A stretch of DNA of 64,000 bases from Hymenobacter sp. DG25B (GCF_000801315.1 NZ_CP010054.1:3224001-3288000); one strand, 5' to 3'. Counted from the stretch's first letter, positions 47,689 to 56,738 are shown. A program made the numbers and translations. Notes: a model not told the origin generated them from the sequence alone.

Positions 47689-48753
47689 ATGCTTGACACC
47701 CTCACCATCCGGACGCAGCGCACCTCTGCCTCGCGTCTGCCGGAGCTGGACCTCGACCACCTGGAATTCGGCAAAGTATTCTCCGACCATATGTTTGTGG
47801 TTGATTTCCGCAATGGGGAGTGGCAGGAGCCGCAAATTGTGCCTTACGGCGACATGAGCGTTAGCCCCGCCAACTCGGCGCTGCACTACGGGCAGTCCAT
47901 TTTTGAGGGTATGAAAGCCTACAAAAACGAGCAGGGTGACATAGCTCTGTTCCGCCCTACCGACAACCTGCACCGGCTGAACGCTTCGGCGGAGCGCATG
48001 TGCATGCCTACTCTGCCCGAGGAGCTGTTTATGCAGGGCCTCACGCAGCTGATTCGCCTTGATGCCGGCTGGGTACCTAATGTAGCGGGCATGTCGCTCT
48101 ACATCCGGCCCTTTATGTTTGCCACCGATGGCATGCTGGGGGTGCGCCCCTCCGATACGTACCGCTTCATGATTATTACCTGCCCGGTAGCCGCTTTCTA
48201 TAATAAGCCGTTACGGGTTCGTTTTGAGGAGAAATATGTACGCTCCGCGGAAGGTGGGGCGGGCTTCGCCAAAAATGCCGGCAACTACGGTGCTGCCATG
48301 TACCCCACTAAGCTGGCGCAGCAGGAAGGCTACAACCAGCTTATCTGGACGGATGCCTCCGAACACCGCTATGTGGAAGAATCGGGTACCATGAACGCCA
48401 TGTTTGTCATTGATGGCCGCCTTATCACGCCCGCGCTCAGCAGCTCTATTCTGGATGGCATCACGCGCCGCAGCGTGCTGCAGCTGGCCCACGACTGGGA
48501 TATGCCGGTAGAAGAACGTAAAGTATCGGCCCGCGAAATTCTGGAGGCCCAAGCTAATGGTACGCTGGAGGAAGCGTTTGGGGTAGGCACCGCCGCTACC
48601 ATTGCACCCATCAGCGTTATTGGTCAGCATGGGCAGGATTACACCTTGCCCGCTACCTCGGAGGCGTCGTTCTCTAGGCGGGTGGCTGCTGAGCTGGATG
48701 CAATCCGCACCGGCGCTGCCCCTGACGTACACGGCTGGATGGTGCAGGTATAA
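47689..48753 (+). CDS. ilvE: Branched-chain amino acid aminotransferase
   Basis: 354 residues. Fold-type IV PLP enzyme: ALHYGQSIFEGMKAYKNEQG, FRPTDNLHRLNASAERMCMP, the lysine-containing GNYGAAMYPTKLAQQEGYNQ, VEESGTMNAMFVIDG, and LDGITRRSVLQLAHD. It performs the last step of leucine, isoleucine and valine synthesis. Class II-type length. A long hairpin (48787-48822) follows its stop and precedes prfB. Confidence 0.95.
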   Translation: MLDTLTIRTQRTSASRLPELDLDHLEFGKVFSDHMFVVDFRNGEWQEPQIVPYGDMSVSPANSALHYGQSIFEGMKAYKNEQGDIALFRPTDNLHRLNASAERMCMPTLPEELFMQGLTQLIRLDAGWVPNVAGMSLYIRPFMFATDGMLGVRPSDTYRFMIITCPVAAFYNKPLRVRFEEKYVRSAEGGAGFAKNAGNYGAAMYPTKLAQQEGYNQLIWTDASEHRYVEESGTMNAMFVIDGRLITPALSSSILDGITRRSVLQLAHDWDMPVEERKVSAREILEAQANGTLEEAFGVGTAATIAPISVIGQHGQDYTLPATSEASFSRRVAAELDAIRTGAAPDVHGWMVQV

Positions 48754-48786
48754 ATAGCCAGTTTCCTTCTTTTAGCTTAAAGCTTA

Positions 48787-48822
48787 AACGCCCGCCATTG
48801 GCTTTTGCCGGTTGCGGGCGTT
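48787..48822 (+). terminator. Strong hairpin between ilvE and prfB, overlapping the prfB promoter
   Basis: AACGCCCGC (48787-48795) and GCGGGCGTT (48814-48822) pair perfectly, with a partial inner stem GGC/GCC around TTTT. There is no clean T-run, so termination is uncertain. The right arm includes the TTG (48812-48814 edge) used as the prfB -33 element. Confidence 0.5.
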
Positions 48823-48839
48823 GTGGTTTACTACCTTTG
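48812..48839 (+). promoter_or_regulatory. Promoter of prfB
   Basis: TTG (48812-48814), 17 nt, TACCTTTG (48832-48839). Predicted start near 48846, 19 nt before the ATG. Confidence 0.55.
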
Positions 48840-48864
48840 CCCCACACATTACTCACTTTACTCC

Positions 48865-49942
48865 ATGACCAACGACCAGGTGAAGGAATTGAAGGGCCGC
48901 GCTGAGGCCCTGAGGAGGTACCTTTGACTACGATGCCCGCAAAGAGCAGGTAGCTGAAATCGAAAAGCTCACCACCGCTCCCAACTTCTGGGACGACTCT
49001 AAAAAAGCCGAAGCCACCCTGAAAGAGCTGAAATCCATTAAAGTATGGACCGATGACTTTGAGGCCGTAACCAAAGCCGTGGACGATGTAGAGGTGCTCT
49101 ACGAATTCCACCGGGAAGGCGACGTTTCGGAAGAAGAGATGCAGCGCGAGTTTAAAACGGCGGAAAAGGCCGTGGAGGAACTGGAATTTAAGCGCATGCT
49201 CTCTGATGAAGAAGACCAGCTCTCGGCCATCATTGAAATAAACCCCGGCGCCGGTGGCACCGAAAGCCAGGACTGGGCCGAGATGCTGATGCGCATGTAC
49301 ATTATGTGGGGCGAGAAGCACGGCTTCACGGTGCGGCAGGTAAGCTACCAGCCCGGCGAAGGTGCCGGCATTAAGTCTGCCTCCCTGGAGATAGATGGCG
49401 AATTTGCCTACGGCTATCTGAAAAGCGAAATTGGCGTGCACCGTCTGGTACGCATGTCCCCCTTTGATAGCAGCGGCCGGCGCCATACCTCCTTTGCCTC
49501 CGTGTTTGCTTACCCCGTGGTAGACGACACCATTAACATTGAGGTGAACCCGGGGGATATAACCTGGGATACGTACCGGGCAGGAGGCGCGGGTGGCCAG
49601 AACGTGAACAAGGTAGAAACGGCCGTGCGCCTTACCCATGCTCCTTCCGGCATCATCATAGCCGTGCAGATTGAGCGCAGCCAGCTGATGAACAAGGAGC
49701 ATGCAATACGCATGCTGAAATCCCGCCTCTACCAGATTGAGATAGACAAGCGCAACGCCGAGCGTGACAAGGTGGAAGCGGGCAAAAAGCGTATTGACTT
49801 CGGCTCCCAGATCCGCAACTACGTGCTGCACCCCTACAAGCTCATTAAAGACCTCCGCACCGGCATAGAGCGCACCGATGTGCAAGCCGTGCTGGATGGG
49901 GACCTGGATGAGTTTATCAAAGGGTTTCTGATGCAGAGTTAG
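48865..49942 (+). CDS. prfB: Peptide chain release factor 2, expressed by programmed +1 frameshift
   Basis: ATG at 48865; codons 1-20 end with CTT, then in-frame TGA (48925-48927). Shifting +1 at CTT-T lets GAC TAC GAT follow, and the frame runs to the stop at 49942, giving about 358 residues. RF2 hallmarks are present: the stop-codon reading tripeptide SPF ([14 protein letters not shown]) and the catalytic GGQ ([15 protein letters not shown]). RF2 releases peptides at UGA and UAA; the shift happens when RF2 is scarce, so it limits its own synthesis. The upstream frame is not a pseudogene; the site is canonical. Confidence 0.97.
48913..48928 (+). promoter_or_regulatory. prfB programmed +1 frameshift site
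   Basis: AGGAGG (48913-48918), a 3-nt spacer TAC, slippery codon CTT (48922-48924), stop TGA (48925-48927), then C. Spacing and sequence match the classical RF2 site, with an internal Shine-Dalgarno. Confidence 0.96.
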
Positions 49943-50391
49943 GGTGTAGCCCGGCAGCCAAAAAACGCATCATATGGCTGCAGGAAGATGCCGACTCATT
50001 TTGCCAGTTAATGTTTTGTACTAAGGTCGTCATGCTGAGCGGAGCCGCACCAAAGGTTAGCGAAGCAACTCGCACCTGCTACACCTGTCATCCTGAGCCT
50101 GCGAAGGACCTTCCTCCCCTTTATGATGAAGTCCTTTCATGTTCAACCCCCTTTGCCGTTTTTGTGGTGCAGGGCTTTGTACATTGAAAGAACTTTTGTG
50201 GTGGTAATGAGGTAGGTCCTTCGCAGGCTCAGGATGACAGGGAAAGTATGCACGTGCTTTGGCTGCTCGGCATGACGGGCCTTTTATTATTCAATCGATA
50301 AACGCCCCTGCGTTTACGCTTCCGGGCTTTACTCGTACCGGCAGCGCAGTTACTATACTCTTTGTTTGATACTGCCACCCACTTCAAAACA
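49943..50391. other. Intergenic region between prfB and susD (pair 2)
   Basis: About 450 bp with no supported gene. It is dominated by a nested palindrome: an outer inverted repeat (about 50030-50279) around GTCATCCTGA copy D (50085-50241). Confidence 0.65.
50085..50241. repeat. GTCATCCTGA palindromic repeat, copy D, nested in an outer inverted repeat
   Basis: The left arm CTGTCATCCTGAGCCTGCGA starts at 50085; the right arm ends AGGATGACAG at about 50240. Arms of about 30 bp differ at one position. Outside it, GTCATGCTGAGC at about 50030 is mirrored by GCTCGGCATGAC ending near 50276, giving a second, imperfect layer. The interior shares stretches with copy B. Confidence 0.85.
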
Positions 50392-50426
50392 ATAAAAAAG
50401 GGCTGCCCGATTGGGCAGCCCTTTCT
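50392..50426 (-). terminator. Terminator after susD (pair 2)
   Basis: On the minus strand GGGCTGCCC and GGGCAGCCC form a 9-bp stem around AATC, followed by TTTTTTATT. The plus strand also has a short T-run. Confidence 0.9.
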
Positions 50427-50447
50427 GTTTCCATCTACTGGAAAGGA

Positions 50448-52001
50448 CTAGTCCTTAACGTCCCAGAAGAGTTTAGTGTATTGCGTAACACCGGTTGGCA
50501 GGTTTGCCGCGTTGGTGTTGGTTTCAGCCAGCGGGTAGAACAGACGGTTCGGAACCGGGCCTGCAGCCTGCAGTGAAACCTTAAACTTGGGCAGACCCGT
50601 GCGACGGAAATCATCCCACGCTTCGGTGCTGGCCACAATGTTCTCAGCAATGTACTTCTGCGTCAGAATAACTTCCAGTTCTTTACCTCCAGCCTTATCA
50701 TAGTTGACCAACGGATTGGCCAGGTTAGCAGCAATGTACTGGTTGTACTCCGGAATGCCTGGGGTAGCATCAGTAGCAGAAGCTACTGTAGCTGGGGCAG
50801 TAGTAGCCGGACGGAACGTGTGCATGAACGAAGCTTTGATACCATTGTCAAAGTCAACCTTAGCGGCTGCTTCGCCACCGGAGAGCAAGCCACGGTGTTC
50901 AGCTTCCGCCTTCGAGAACAAGTGCTCAGCCAGCAGCATCAGTACCGTAGGAGCGTTAGCACCACGCAGGAAAGTACCACCAATCAGGAAGCGGCCAGGG
51001 ATGGTTGGGTTGGCGGCAGCAAACGTAGGAATGTTTGCAGCGCCCAGATCAGCCCCAACGTAAGCAGGTTTGTCATCACGCTTGGTCTTCACATACAGCT
51101 GCGTAATGCGGGGGTCATTGTTATCCACGTACTGCGAAACGATGTATTCGGTAGGAACTACAAAGCTGTACTCCGAAGTAGTACGCACCGCGCCAGCCGC
51201 AAAACCGTAGCGGTTGTAGAAAGGATTCTGCTGACCAGTGTTGCCGGCATAACCAGGCTGTACCTGAACATCCCGATCAATAAAGCCATCATGCTCAGCT
51301 TCTAGCAGAGCCATTTCTGCCTTCACATCTACAGCCTCAGACTCGCGCAGCAGGATACGCAGACGCAGGCTGTTGGCAAACTGCTTCCAGCGGGTCATGT
51401 TGCCTTTGAAAACAACGTCTTCAGGAAGTGTAATAACAGTAGTTTCCCCTTCAGTAGCTGCATCAATGTCGCCGATAACGGCTTTCAGCTGAACGATGAA
51501 ATCCTTGTAGATATCTTCCTGCTTGTCGTACGAAGGCGTAATGTCAGCAATACCTTTCAGCGCGTTGGTGTACGGAATGTCGCCGTACTGATCTACCAAC
51601 AGGAGGAAGTTATATACCTTCATGATTTTGGCAATAGCTGCTTGCTTTGGATACGCAGCAGCCTGCTGTTCAATCAGGTTATAATCATTCAGATTGTCGT
51701 AGGTAGCATTGAAGAGGTTTTGATAATACGTATTCGTATAGTTATACGTACGCTCTTCCGAAAAACCGCTGACAGTACCTGACTTCGCCAGTTGCCCTAC
51801 TGCAAAGCTGGAGTAGCTGTTGTAATTGGTAGCAGCACCATGGTAGTTGGCAGCCGTAACCGTCAGGGCATTAGCCAGCAGTGCATCGGCGTTTACCGAG
51901 GTAGCCTGGTTAGGGTTATCATTAATGTCGAGAAACGACTCGCACCCAGTTGCAGCCGTCACCAGGGACGCTGCAAGCAGGACTCTAAAAATTACTTTCA
52001 T
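50448..52001 (-). CDS. SusD/RagB-like outer-membrane lipoprotein (pair 2)
   Basis: 517 residues. Signal with lipobox (ATGC) followed by ESFLDINDNPNQATSVNADALL, the pattern of the SusD-like group often paired with short CRD-type SusC proteins. Helical blocks include AAIAKIMKVYNFLLLVDQYGDIPY, VFKGNMTRWKQFANSLRLRIL and VASTEAWDDFRRTGLPKF. It lies 12 bp downstream of its susC partner. The ligand is unknown; no catabolic gene is adjacent. Sequence is clearly distinct from pair 1, so the two pairs are not a recent duplication. Confidence 0.92.
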   Translation of the reverse strand: MKVIFRVLLAASLVTAATGCESFLDINDNPNQATSVNADALLANALTVTAANYHGAATNYNSYSSFAVGQLAKSGTVSGFSEERTYNYTNTYYQNLFNATYDNLNDYNLIEQQAAAYPKQAAIAKIMKVYNFLLLVDQYGDIPYTNALKGIADITPSYDKQEDIYKDFIVQLKAVIGDIDAATEGETTVITLPEDVVFKGNMTRWKQFANSLRLRILLRESEAVDVKAEMALLEAEHDGFIDRDVQVQPGYAGNTGQQNPFYNRYGFAAGAVRTTSEYSFVVPTEYIVSQYVDNNDPRITQLYVKTKRDDKPAYVGADLGAANIPTFAAANPTIPGRFLIGGTFLRGANAPTVLMLLAEHLFSKAEAEHRGLLSGGEAAAKVDFDNGIKASFMHTFRPATTAPATVASATDATPGIPEYNQYIAANLANPLVNYDKAGGKELEVILTQKYIAENIVASTEAWDDFRRTGLPKFKVSLQAAGPVPNRLFYPLAETNTNAANLPTGVTQYTKLFWDVKD

Positions 52002-52013
52002 GAGTAGATCAGA

Positions 52014-55000
52014 TTAGAGGGTTACGTTAAGAGTAGCCCCATAGAATTTGGTGGGGGGAGTTTGCAGGAAGGTGTTAATACCAATTGCATTGCTGCCAAC
52101 AGCGGTGCCGCTGAACTCGGGGTCGGTGTAGATATTCTCCTTGGGAACCCAGGTAAAGATATTACGACCGAACAGGTTCACGGAAGCACCTTTCACCAGA
52201 CCAACTTTAGATACCAGCGAAGTTGGCAGAGCATAGCTCAGCGATACTTCACGAATCTTGAAGAATTTACCCGAGGTAACATAGTTCTCGGCTACAGAAC
52301 GGTTCCAGGCGGGCGTATTAGCCCAGAACTCGGAGCCACCTGGGGTCAGGCCTTCGGTGTTAGCTACATAAGTAACGTTGCCGTTGGCATCTTCCTGAGG
52401 AATAGCAGAGTTAGGATACACGAAGTCTTTACGGCCGTACTGGGCGCTGCGCTGGCCACCACCGGTGAAGTCCAGGTCTTCGCCAATGGCGTTGTAAACT
52501 ACATAGCCCGTGCGGAGTTCAGCCTGGCCAGCCAGCGTCAGACCTTTGAAGGAAAGGCTGGAGTTGAAGCCGTAGCGGTTCTTAGGCTGCGTGTTACCGA
52601 AGATTTTGTTATCGGAAGCCTTCAGCGGGAAGTAACGGGTTTCGCCGGAGTAAGGATCTTCGGTTACGCCCATTTTCACGCGGCCATCATCGGTGCGCTG
52701 GTAGTAAGAGCCCTGCAGAACGGGGAACGGCTGACCGGGAATTGCATACAGACCTGCGTTGCCGCTGGTGCTGTTGCTACCGCCCAACAGCAGCTGAGAA
52801 ACGCCTTCTGGCAGCGAAACTACCTTGTTCTGGTTGTAGTTGTAGTTACCACCCACCGTGAAGGTCAGACCATTTTCGGTCTTGATGGGGGTGATGTTCA
52901 GGTCAACTTCAACGCCTTCGTTCTGTACTTCACCAGCATTCAGCAACAAAGACTGGTAGCCGGAAGCACCCGAAATACCCGTTGCAACGGTTTGGTTGGT
53001 GCTCTTCTGCTTATAGTAGGTTACGGCACTCGACAGGCGACGCTGCAGGAAGCTCAGTTCCAGACCGGTTTCAATAGAGCGGGTATCCTCAGGCTTCAGG
53101 CCGGGCTGAACCAGACCACCGTTGGCAGTGAAGGAAGGCAACGAGCCGAAGGGGAAGCCACCACCGAGACCGTAAGTAGACTGCAGGGCATAGGCACCAC
53201 CGTTGTTATAAACACCGGTACCGGTTGCACCACCCAGGTTAACCTGGCTCACTTTCGAGATACCAGCGCGAACCTTACCATAGTCCAGCCAGGAAACATC
53301 CTTCAGGCTTGGAATGGCATTGGTGAAGACGAACGAGGCGTCTACTGCAGGGTAGAAGAAGCTACGGTTGTCTGGGTCCAGGATAGAGATGTTATCGTTA
53401 CGACCGGAGCCGTGCAGATAAATGAAATCTTTATAGCCCAGGGTCAGGTCGCCGTAGAAGGCATACAGGCGAGTGCGGGCACGGCCATCAAAACCGTCGA
53501 GGTTACCTACGCGGTTAGCCAGGTTGAAGCCATCACCCTCTACTGGTACGGCCAGTGCGGTAGATGCTACGTAGTTGAAGCGGCTGTCCAGCTGCTGAAT
53601 ATTGTTACCAACAATGGCCTGCACGCTGTAGTCGCCGTAGGTTTTATCCAGGCTCAGGAACAGATCAGAGTTGAGGCGCGTCAGGCTGCTGGTCAGGTCC
53701 TGCACGTAGCCAGGGTAGCTGGCAATCTGCTTGGGCGAACCATTGGCAAGCGTGAACTTGTTCTGGGTCGTCAGGTTAGCCTGGCCGATGCTGGTAGTAC
53801 CGATACGGTAGTTAGCCTTCAGACCATCCATGATTTTGTAGGTCAGGTTTACATCGCCCTGGATGGTGTTACGACGGTCCTTGGTGCGGTTGGCATCCAG
53901 GATGAAGTAAGGGTTGTAGTAATAAGCATTGTAGTAACCGTAGTTCGGCTCCGAATACTTATCGTTCTTGTAGTCTTTGTACGAGGTCAGGGGAGCCAGT
54001 ACTGACGTGTTGAACACGTTCCAGTAGATGGAGGTAGACTGGCCCAGGTTAGACGAAACATCGGCAACTGACTGCGAGTACGAAGCGTTGAAACCAACGT
54101 TCAAGCGACCAATTTCGCGCGAGGCGTTGAAGCGGAAGCTGTTACGGTCGAACTTATCCTTGGGGATAATGCCGTTGTTTTTCAAGTTCTGGAAAGAGGT
54201 GAAGAACTTGGTCTTCTCGTCGCCACCGGAGAACGAAACGCCGTTCTGCATCTGGTAGCCCGTGTTGAAGAAGTTCTTACGCTCGTTTGGACGAGCTTCG
54301 TAAGTGATAACCTGAGCGCTGCCATCAGCCAGAGCCTGGCCGAAAGGCACCAAACGGCCATCGAAACGGGGGCCGTACTGCTGGTTTTCGAAGCCCTGAT
54401 ACTGGTGCTCGTAGCCTTCATCGATACCATCGGCTGGGTTAGCTGGATCGAACTCTTTGAAAGCCTCAAAGCCTGAGTTGGTGAACCAGTCAGGCGAGCC
54501 AGGACCGAATTCGGTCTGGAACTTAGGCAGGAACGAAATAGACTCGAACTGGGAAGTGTGCGAGAAAGTAACCTGCGAGGTGGTGCTGCCTTTCTTGGTG
54601 GTGATGATCAAGGCACCGTTAGACGCCTGCGAACCGTAGAGAGCAGCGGCGTTAGCACCTTTCAGTACGTCGATAGAAGCTACGTCATCGGGGTTCAGCG
54701 CACCCAGAACGTCGTTGGTGGAGATAACACCATCAATTACGATCAGGGCTTCGTTGTTACCCGTCAAAGAGCGGCTGCCACGCAGCGTTACGCGGGGGGT
54801 AGGGTTCACACCGTTGTTCAGGGTCGAAATCTGTAGACCCGATACTTTACCTACCAGACCGTTGGTTACGTTGGTAACACGAGCCTGGGTCAGTTCTTTG
54901 GTGTCAAGCGTAGCTGTAGCATAACCTACCTGCTGCTGCTGGCGCTGAATACCCAGAGCACCGGTAACAACTACTTCACCAAGGGTTTTGGTGTCGGAGG

Positions 55001-55289
55001 CCAGGCTGATGTCAATGCTGGAAGCATTACCGATAGCCCGCTCAACTGAGGTGTAACCGATAGAAGAGAAGGTAAGCGTGGTAGCCGAGGCTGGTACGCT
55101 CAGGTTGAAAGTTCCGTCCGAATTCGTCGAAGCGCCAATTGTTGTACCCTTTACAAGTACAGTGACACCAGGCAATCCTTGACCATTAGCCCGGTCGGTT
55201 ACCCGACCTGAAATGGCCCTATCCTGCGCGTAGGCCTGCTGCAACAGGCTTACCATCAACAGAATGGACATGAATAATAATTTTTTCAT
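52014..55289 (-). CDS. SusC/RagA family TonB-dependent outer-membrane transporter (pair 2)
   Basis: 1091 residues. Signal peptide ends AYAQ; a carboxypeptidase-regulatory domain (RAISGRVTDRANGQGLPGVTV) is followed by the plug with EVVVTGALGIQRQQQQVGYA, VTLRGSRSLTGNNEALIVID and DDVASIDVLKGANAAALYG, then a long beta-barrel. It ends FYGATLNVTL, the aromatic C-terminal strand. First gene of the pair. The upstream 720-bp AT-rich region must hold the promoter and possible operators. Confidence 0.94.
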   Translation of the reverse strand: MKKLLFMSILLMVSLLQQAYAQDRAISGRVTDRANGQGLPGVTVLVKGTTIGASTNSDGTFNLSVPASATTLTFSSIGYTSVERAIGNASSIDISLASDTKTLGEVVVTGALGIQRQQQQVGYATATLDTKELTQARVTNVTNGLVGKVSGLQISTLNNGVNPTPRVTLRGSRSLTGNNEALIVIDGVISTNDVLGALNPDDVASIDVLKGANAAALYGSQASNGALIITTKKGSTTSQVTFSHTSQFESISFLPKFQTEFGPGSPDWFTNSGFEAFKEFDPANPADGIDEGYEHQYQGFENQQYGPRFDGRLVPFGQALADGSAQVITYEARPNERKNFFNTGYQMQNGVSFSGGDEKTKFFTSFQNLKNNGIIPKDKFDRNSFRFNASREIGRLNVGFNASYSQSVADVSSNLGQSTSIYWNVFNTSVLAPLTSYKDYKNDKYSEPNYGYYNAYYYNPYFILDANRTKDRRNTIQGDVNLTYKIMDGLKANYRIGTTSIGQANLTTQNKFTLANGSPKQIASYPGYVQDLTSSLTRLNSDLFLSLDKTYGDYSVQAIVGNNIQQLDSRFNYVASTALAVPVEGDGFNLANRVGNLDGFDGRARTRLYAFYGDLTLGYKDFIYLHGSGRNDNISILDPDNRSFFYPAVDASFVFTNAIPSLKDVSWLDYGKVRAGISKVSQVNLGGATGTGVYNNGGAYALQSTYGLGGGFPFGSLPSFTANGGLVQPGLKPEDTRSIETGLELSFLQRRLSSAVTYYKQKSTNQTVATGISGASGYQSLLLNAGEVQNEGVEVDLNITPIKTENGLTFTVGGNYNYNQNKVVSLPEGVSQLLLGGSNSTSGNAGLYAIPGQPFPVLQGSYYQRTDDGRVKMGVTEDPYSGETRYFPLKASDNKIFGNTQPKNRYGFNSSLSFKGLTLAGQAELRTGYVVYNAIGEDLDFTGGGQRSAQYGRKDFVYPNSAIPQEDANGNVTYVANTEGLTPGGSEFWANTPAWNRSVAENYVTSGKFFKIREVSLSYALPTSLVSKVGLVKGASVNLFGRNIFTWVPKENIYTDPEFSGTAVGSNAIGINTFLQTPPTKFYGATLNVTL

Positions 55290-55395
55290 GTGCTTTTGAT
55301 TTGGTGAGTGAAAAAGTGAATGGTGAGTAAAAGGTGAAAAAGTGTGATGGAAGTAGGGTTACATTTGGCAAGTATAGATGTAAAAAAGGCATAAT

Positions 55396-55413
55396 CCAAC
55401 TGATATAAGTTGG
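55396..55413. promoter_or_regulatory. Operator-like palindrome upstream of susC (pair 2)
   Basis: CCAACT (55396-55401), 6-nt spacer, AGTTGG (55408-55413), about 110 bp before the susC start. It lies between the two copies of GGGTTACAT. Confidence 0.4.
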
Positions 55414-55907
55414 GTTACATCTGAAAAAAACGTGTTTTGACCTCTGTTTTGCTTAGGCTTATTATATCTGTCTGCCATATCATAAGCATCTCCCCTGCTG
55501 TATCTTCCCAATCAGCTCGTTAGAAATATACCGCTATTTTTTTGAAGAACTGTATAACCATTTATTGAAAACTATAAATTATGGCCAAGATTAATGCGAA
55601 GCCTTCTTGAGTGAAAGATATAGTAAAACATTGTCTTATTATATCTTACATAGTAGGTGGTTATATCAGGATATTCAATCACCTGGCTACATAAAAGCCG
55701 TTTCTCTATAATAAGAGGGTGTCTGGCAGTAGTGAAAATAGTGTTTTTCGTTTAGCTGGTGAATTAGCACTGGTAAGATCATACACGTTACAAGTCTGAT
55801 GCGAAGCTTCTGGAAATTCCATACGCATCCAGCATATTACGCTATATATTAAAAGATTAGAAACCAGTACTCTTACATTTTTCGGCTGGTTTTTCTACTT
55901 TACCTAT

Positions 55908-55950
55908 AATAAGTCTAGGCCCCTAACTAAAATAGGGGCCTAGACTTATT
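55908..55950. repeat. Perfect hairpin 1 (18-bp arms)
   Basis: AATAAGTCTAGGCCCCTA (55908-55925), loop ACTAAAA, TAGGGGCCTAGACTTATT (55933-55950). It could terminate transcription from either side, but no long T-run is present. Confidence 0.9.
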
Positions 55951-55952
55951 TA

Positions 55953-56001
55953 CTTAGTGCATAACAGAAGGCCACAAGGTAGTCTTCTGTTATGCACTAA
56001 G
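55953..56001. repeat. Perfect hairpin 2 (18-bp arms)
   Basis: CTTAGTGCATAACAGAAG (55953-55970), a 13-nt loop, CTTCTGTTATGCACTAAG (55984-56001). It begins 2 bp after hairpin 1 and ends 8 bp before the SDR stop codon on the minus strand. Its arms are unrelated in sequence to hairpin 1. Confidence 0.9.
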
Positions 56002-56009
56002 ATATGAGG

Positions 56010-56738
56010 CTATATGTCCGTGATACGCAATACCACGTCCTCATCCATAGCCACCGGGCGTAGCAGCCATACTATAATCCGGCGCGCTACCTGCTCAGGG
56101 TGCTGCAGATTCCCTTCTGTATGATGCGCCGTATAAGTGGCTGCCTGGCTGAACTGGGCTTCATCGGCCGTTCTGATCTGTTCCTGCATGCTGGTATCAA
56201 CCAGGCCGGGTGCCAGGCTCCTGATGCGCAGGTCCCGGCCACGCTGTTGCTGCTCTTGCTGTGCGGTACGGGAAAACATGTCCAGTGCGGCTTTGGAGGC
56301 ACAATAAGCCGCCCAGCCATCTACAGGGCGTTTAGCAGCACCGGAGCTAATATTGAGAATGGTCTGCGGAATGGGCAGTTCGGCGTAGCGGTTGATAAAG
56401 GTGTTCATGAGCATGGCAGGCGCCACCACATTCACATCAAACACAAACTCAAAATGCTCATTGGGCACTTCGCCCACGTAGCCTATTTCGCCCAGCACGG
56501 CGGCGTTATTAATCAGGGTGATGCTACTGGCCTGGCCGCACTCCGGAAACACTTTGTGGAGGTTGTTCTGCACGGCCAGCATATCGGAGAGGTCAAGCGG
56601 CTGGTGGTGGTAGCGGTCATGCTCCAGGGTAGCGTGGCGCGACACCCCAATGACCACGGTATCGGGTTGCTGCAGCACGGCTTCGGCCAGGGCTTTGCCC
56701 AGGCCACGGCTGGGTCCGGTAATAATATAGTAGTGCAT
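56010..56738 (-). CDS. Short-chain dehydrogenase/reductase (benzil reductase-like)
   Basis: 242 residues from the ATG at 56738 (MHYYIITGPSRGLGKALAEA); an upstream open extension lacks homology. SDR motifs: TGPSRGLGKA (cofactor binding), LINNAAVLG, ILNISSGAAKRPVDGW and the catalytic YCASKAALDM (YxxxK). The short strand order resembles the YueD/IRC24 group, annotated as (S)-benzoin-forming benzil reductases, NADPH-dependent; the natural substrate is unknown. It is downstream of hslU on the minus strand, with a terminator between. Confidence 0.9.
   Translation of the reverse strand: MHYYIITGPSRGLGKALAEAVLQQPDTVVIGVSRHATLEHDRYHHQPLDLSDMLAVQNNLHKVFPECGQASSITLINNAAVLGEIGYVGEVPNEHFEFVFDVNVVAPAMLMNTFINRYAELPIPQTILNISSGAAKRPVDGWAAYCASKAALDMFSRTAQQEQQQRGRDLRIRSLAPGLVDTSMQEQIRTADEAQFSQAATYTAHHTEGNLQHPEQVARRIIVWLLRPVAMDEDVVLRITDI

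Larger units (their letters stand above)
55290..56009. other. AT-rich intergenic region upstream of susC (pair 2)
   Basis: 720 bp with no supported gene. It is far AT-richer than the rest of the window: the 60 bases from 55561 contain only 18 G or C. It holds GGGTTACAT followed by TTG or CTG twice (about 55356 and 55412), the palindrome CCAACT-GATATA-AGTTGG (55396-55413) and, at its right end, two adjacent perfect hairpins (55908-56001). The composition suggests a regulatory region or horizontally acquired DNA. Confidence 0.65.

Noticed and set aside
48919..48926. TACCTTTG inside prfB as a promoter core
   Set aside because: It is formed by the TAC-CTT-TGA frameshift site itself, so a promoter reading is most likely coincidence.
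48865..48927. Early in-frame TGA in prfB as evidence of a pseudogene
   Set aside because: The slippery CTT-TGA-C with upstream AGGAGG is the conserved RF2 autoregulatory site.
52062..54005. A 647-codon open frame antisense to susC pair 2
   Set aside because: The minus strand encodes a full SusC protein with plug and barrel; the antisense frame has no recognisable motif.
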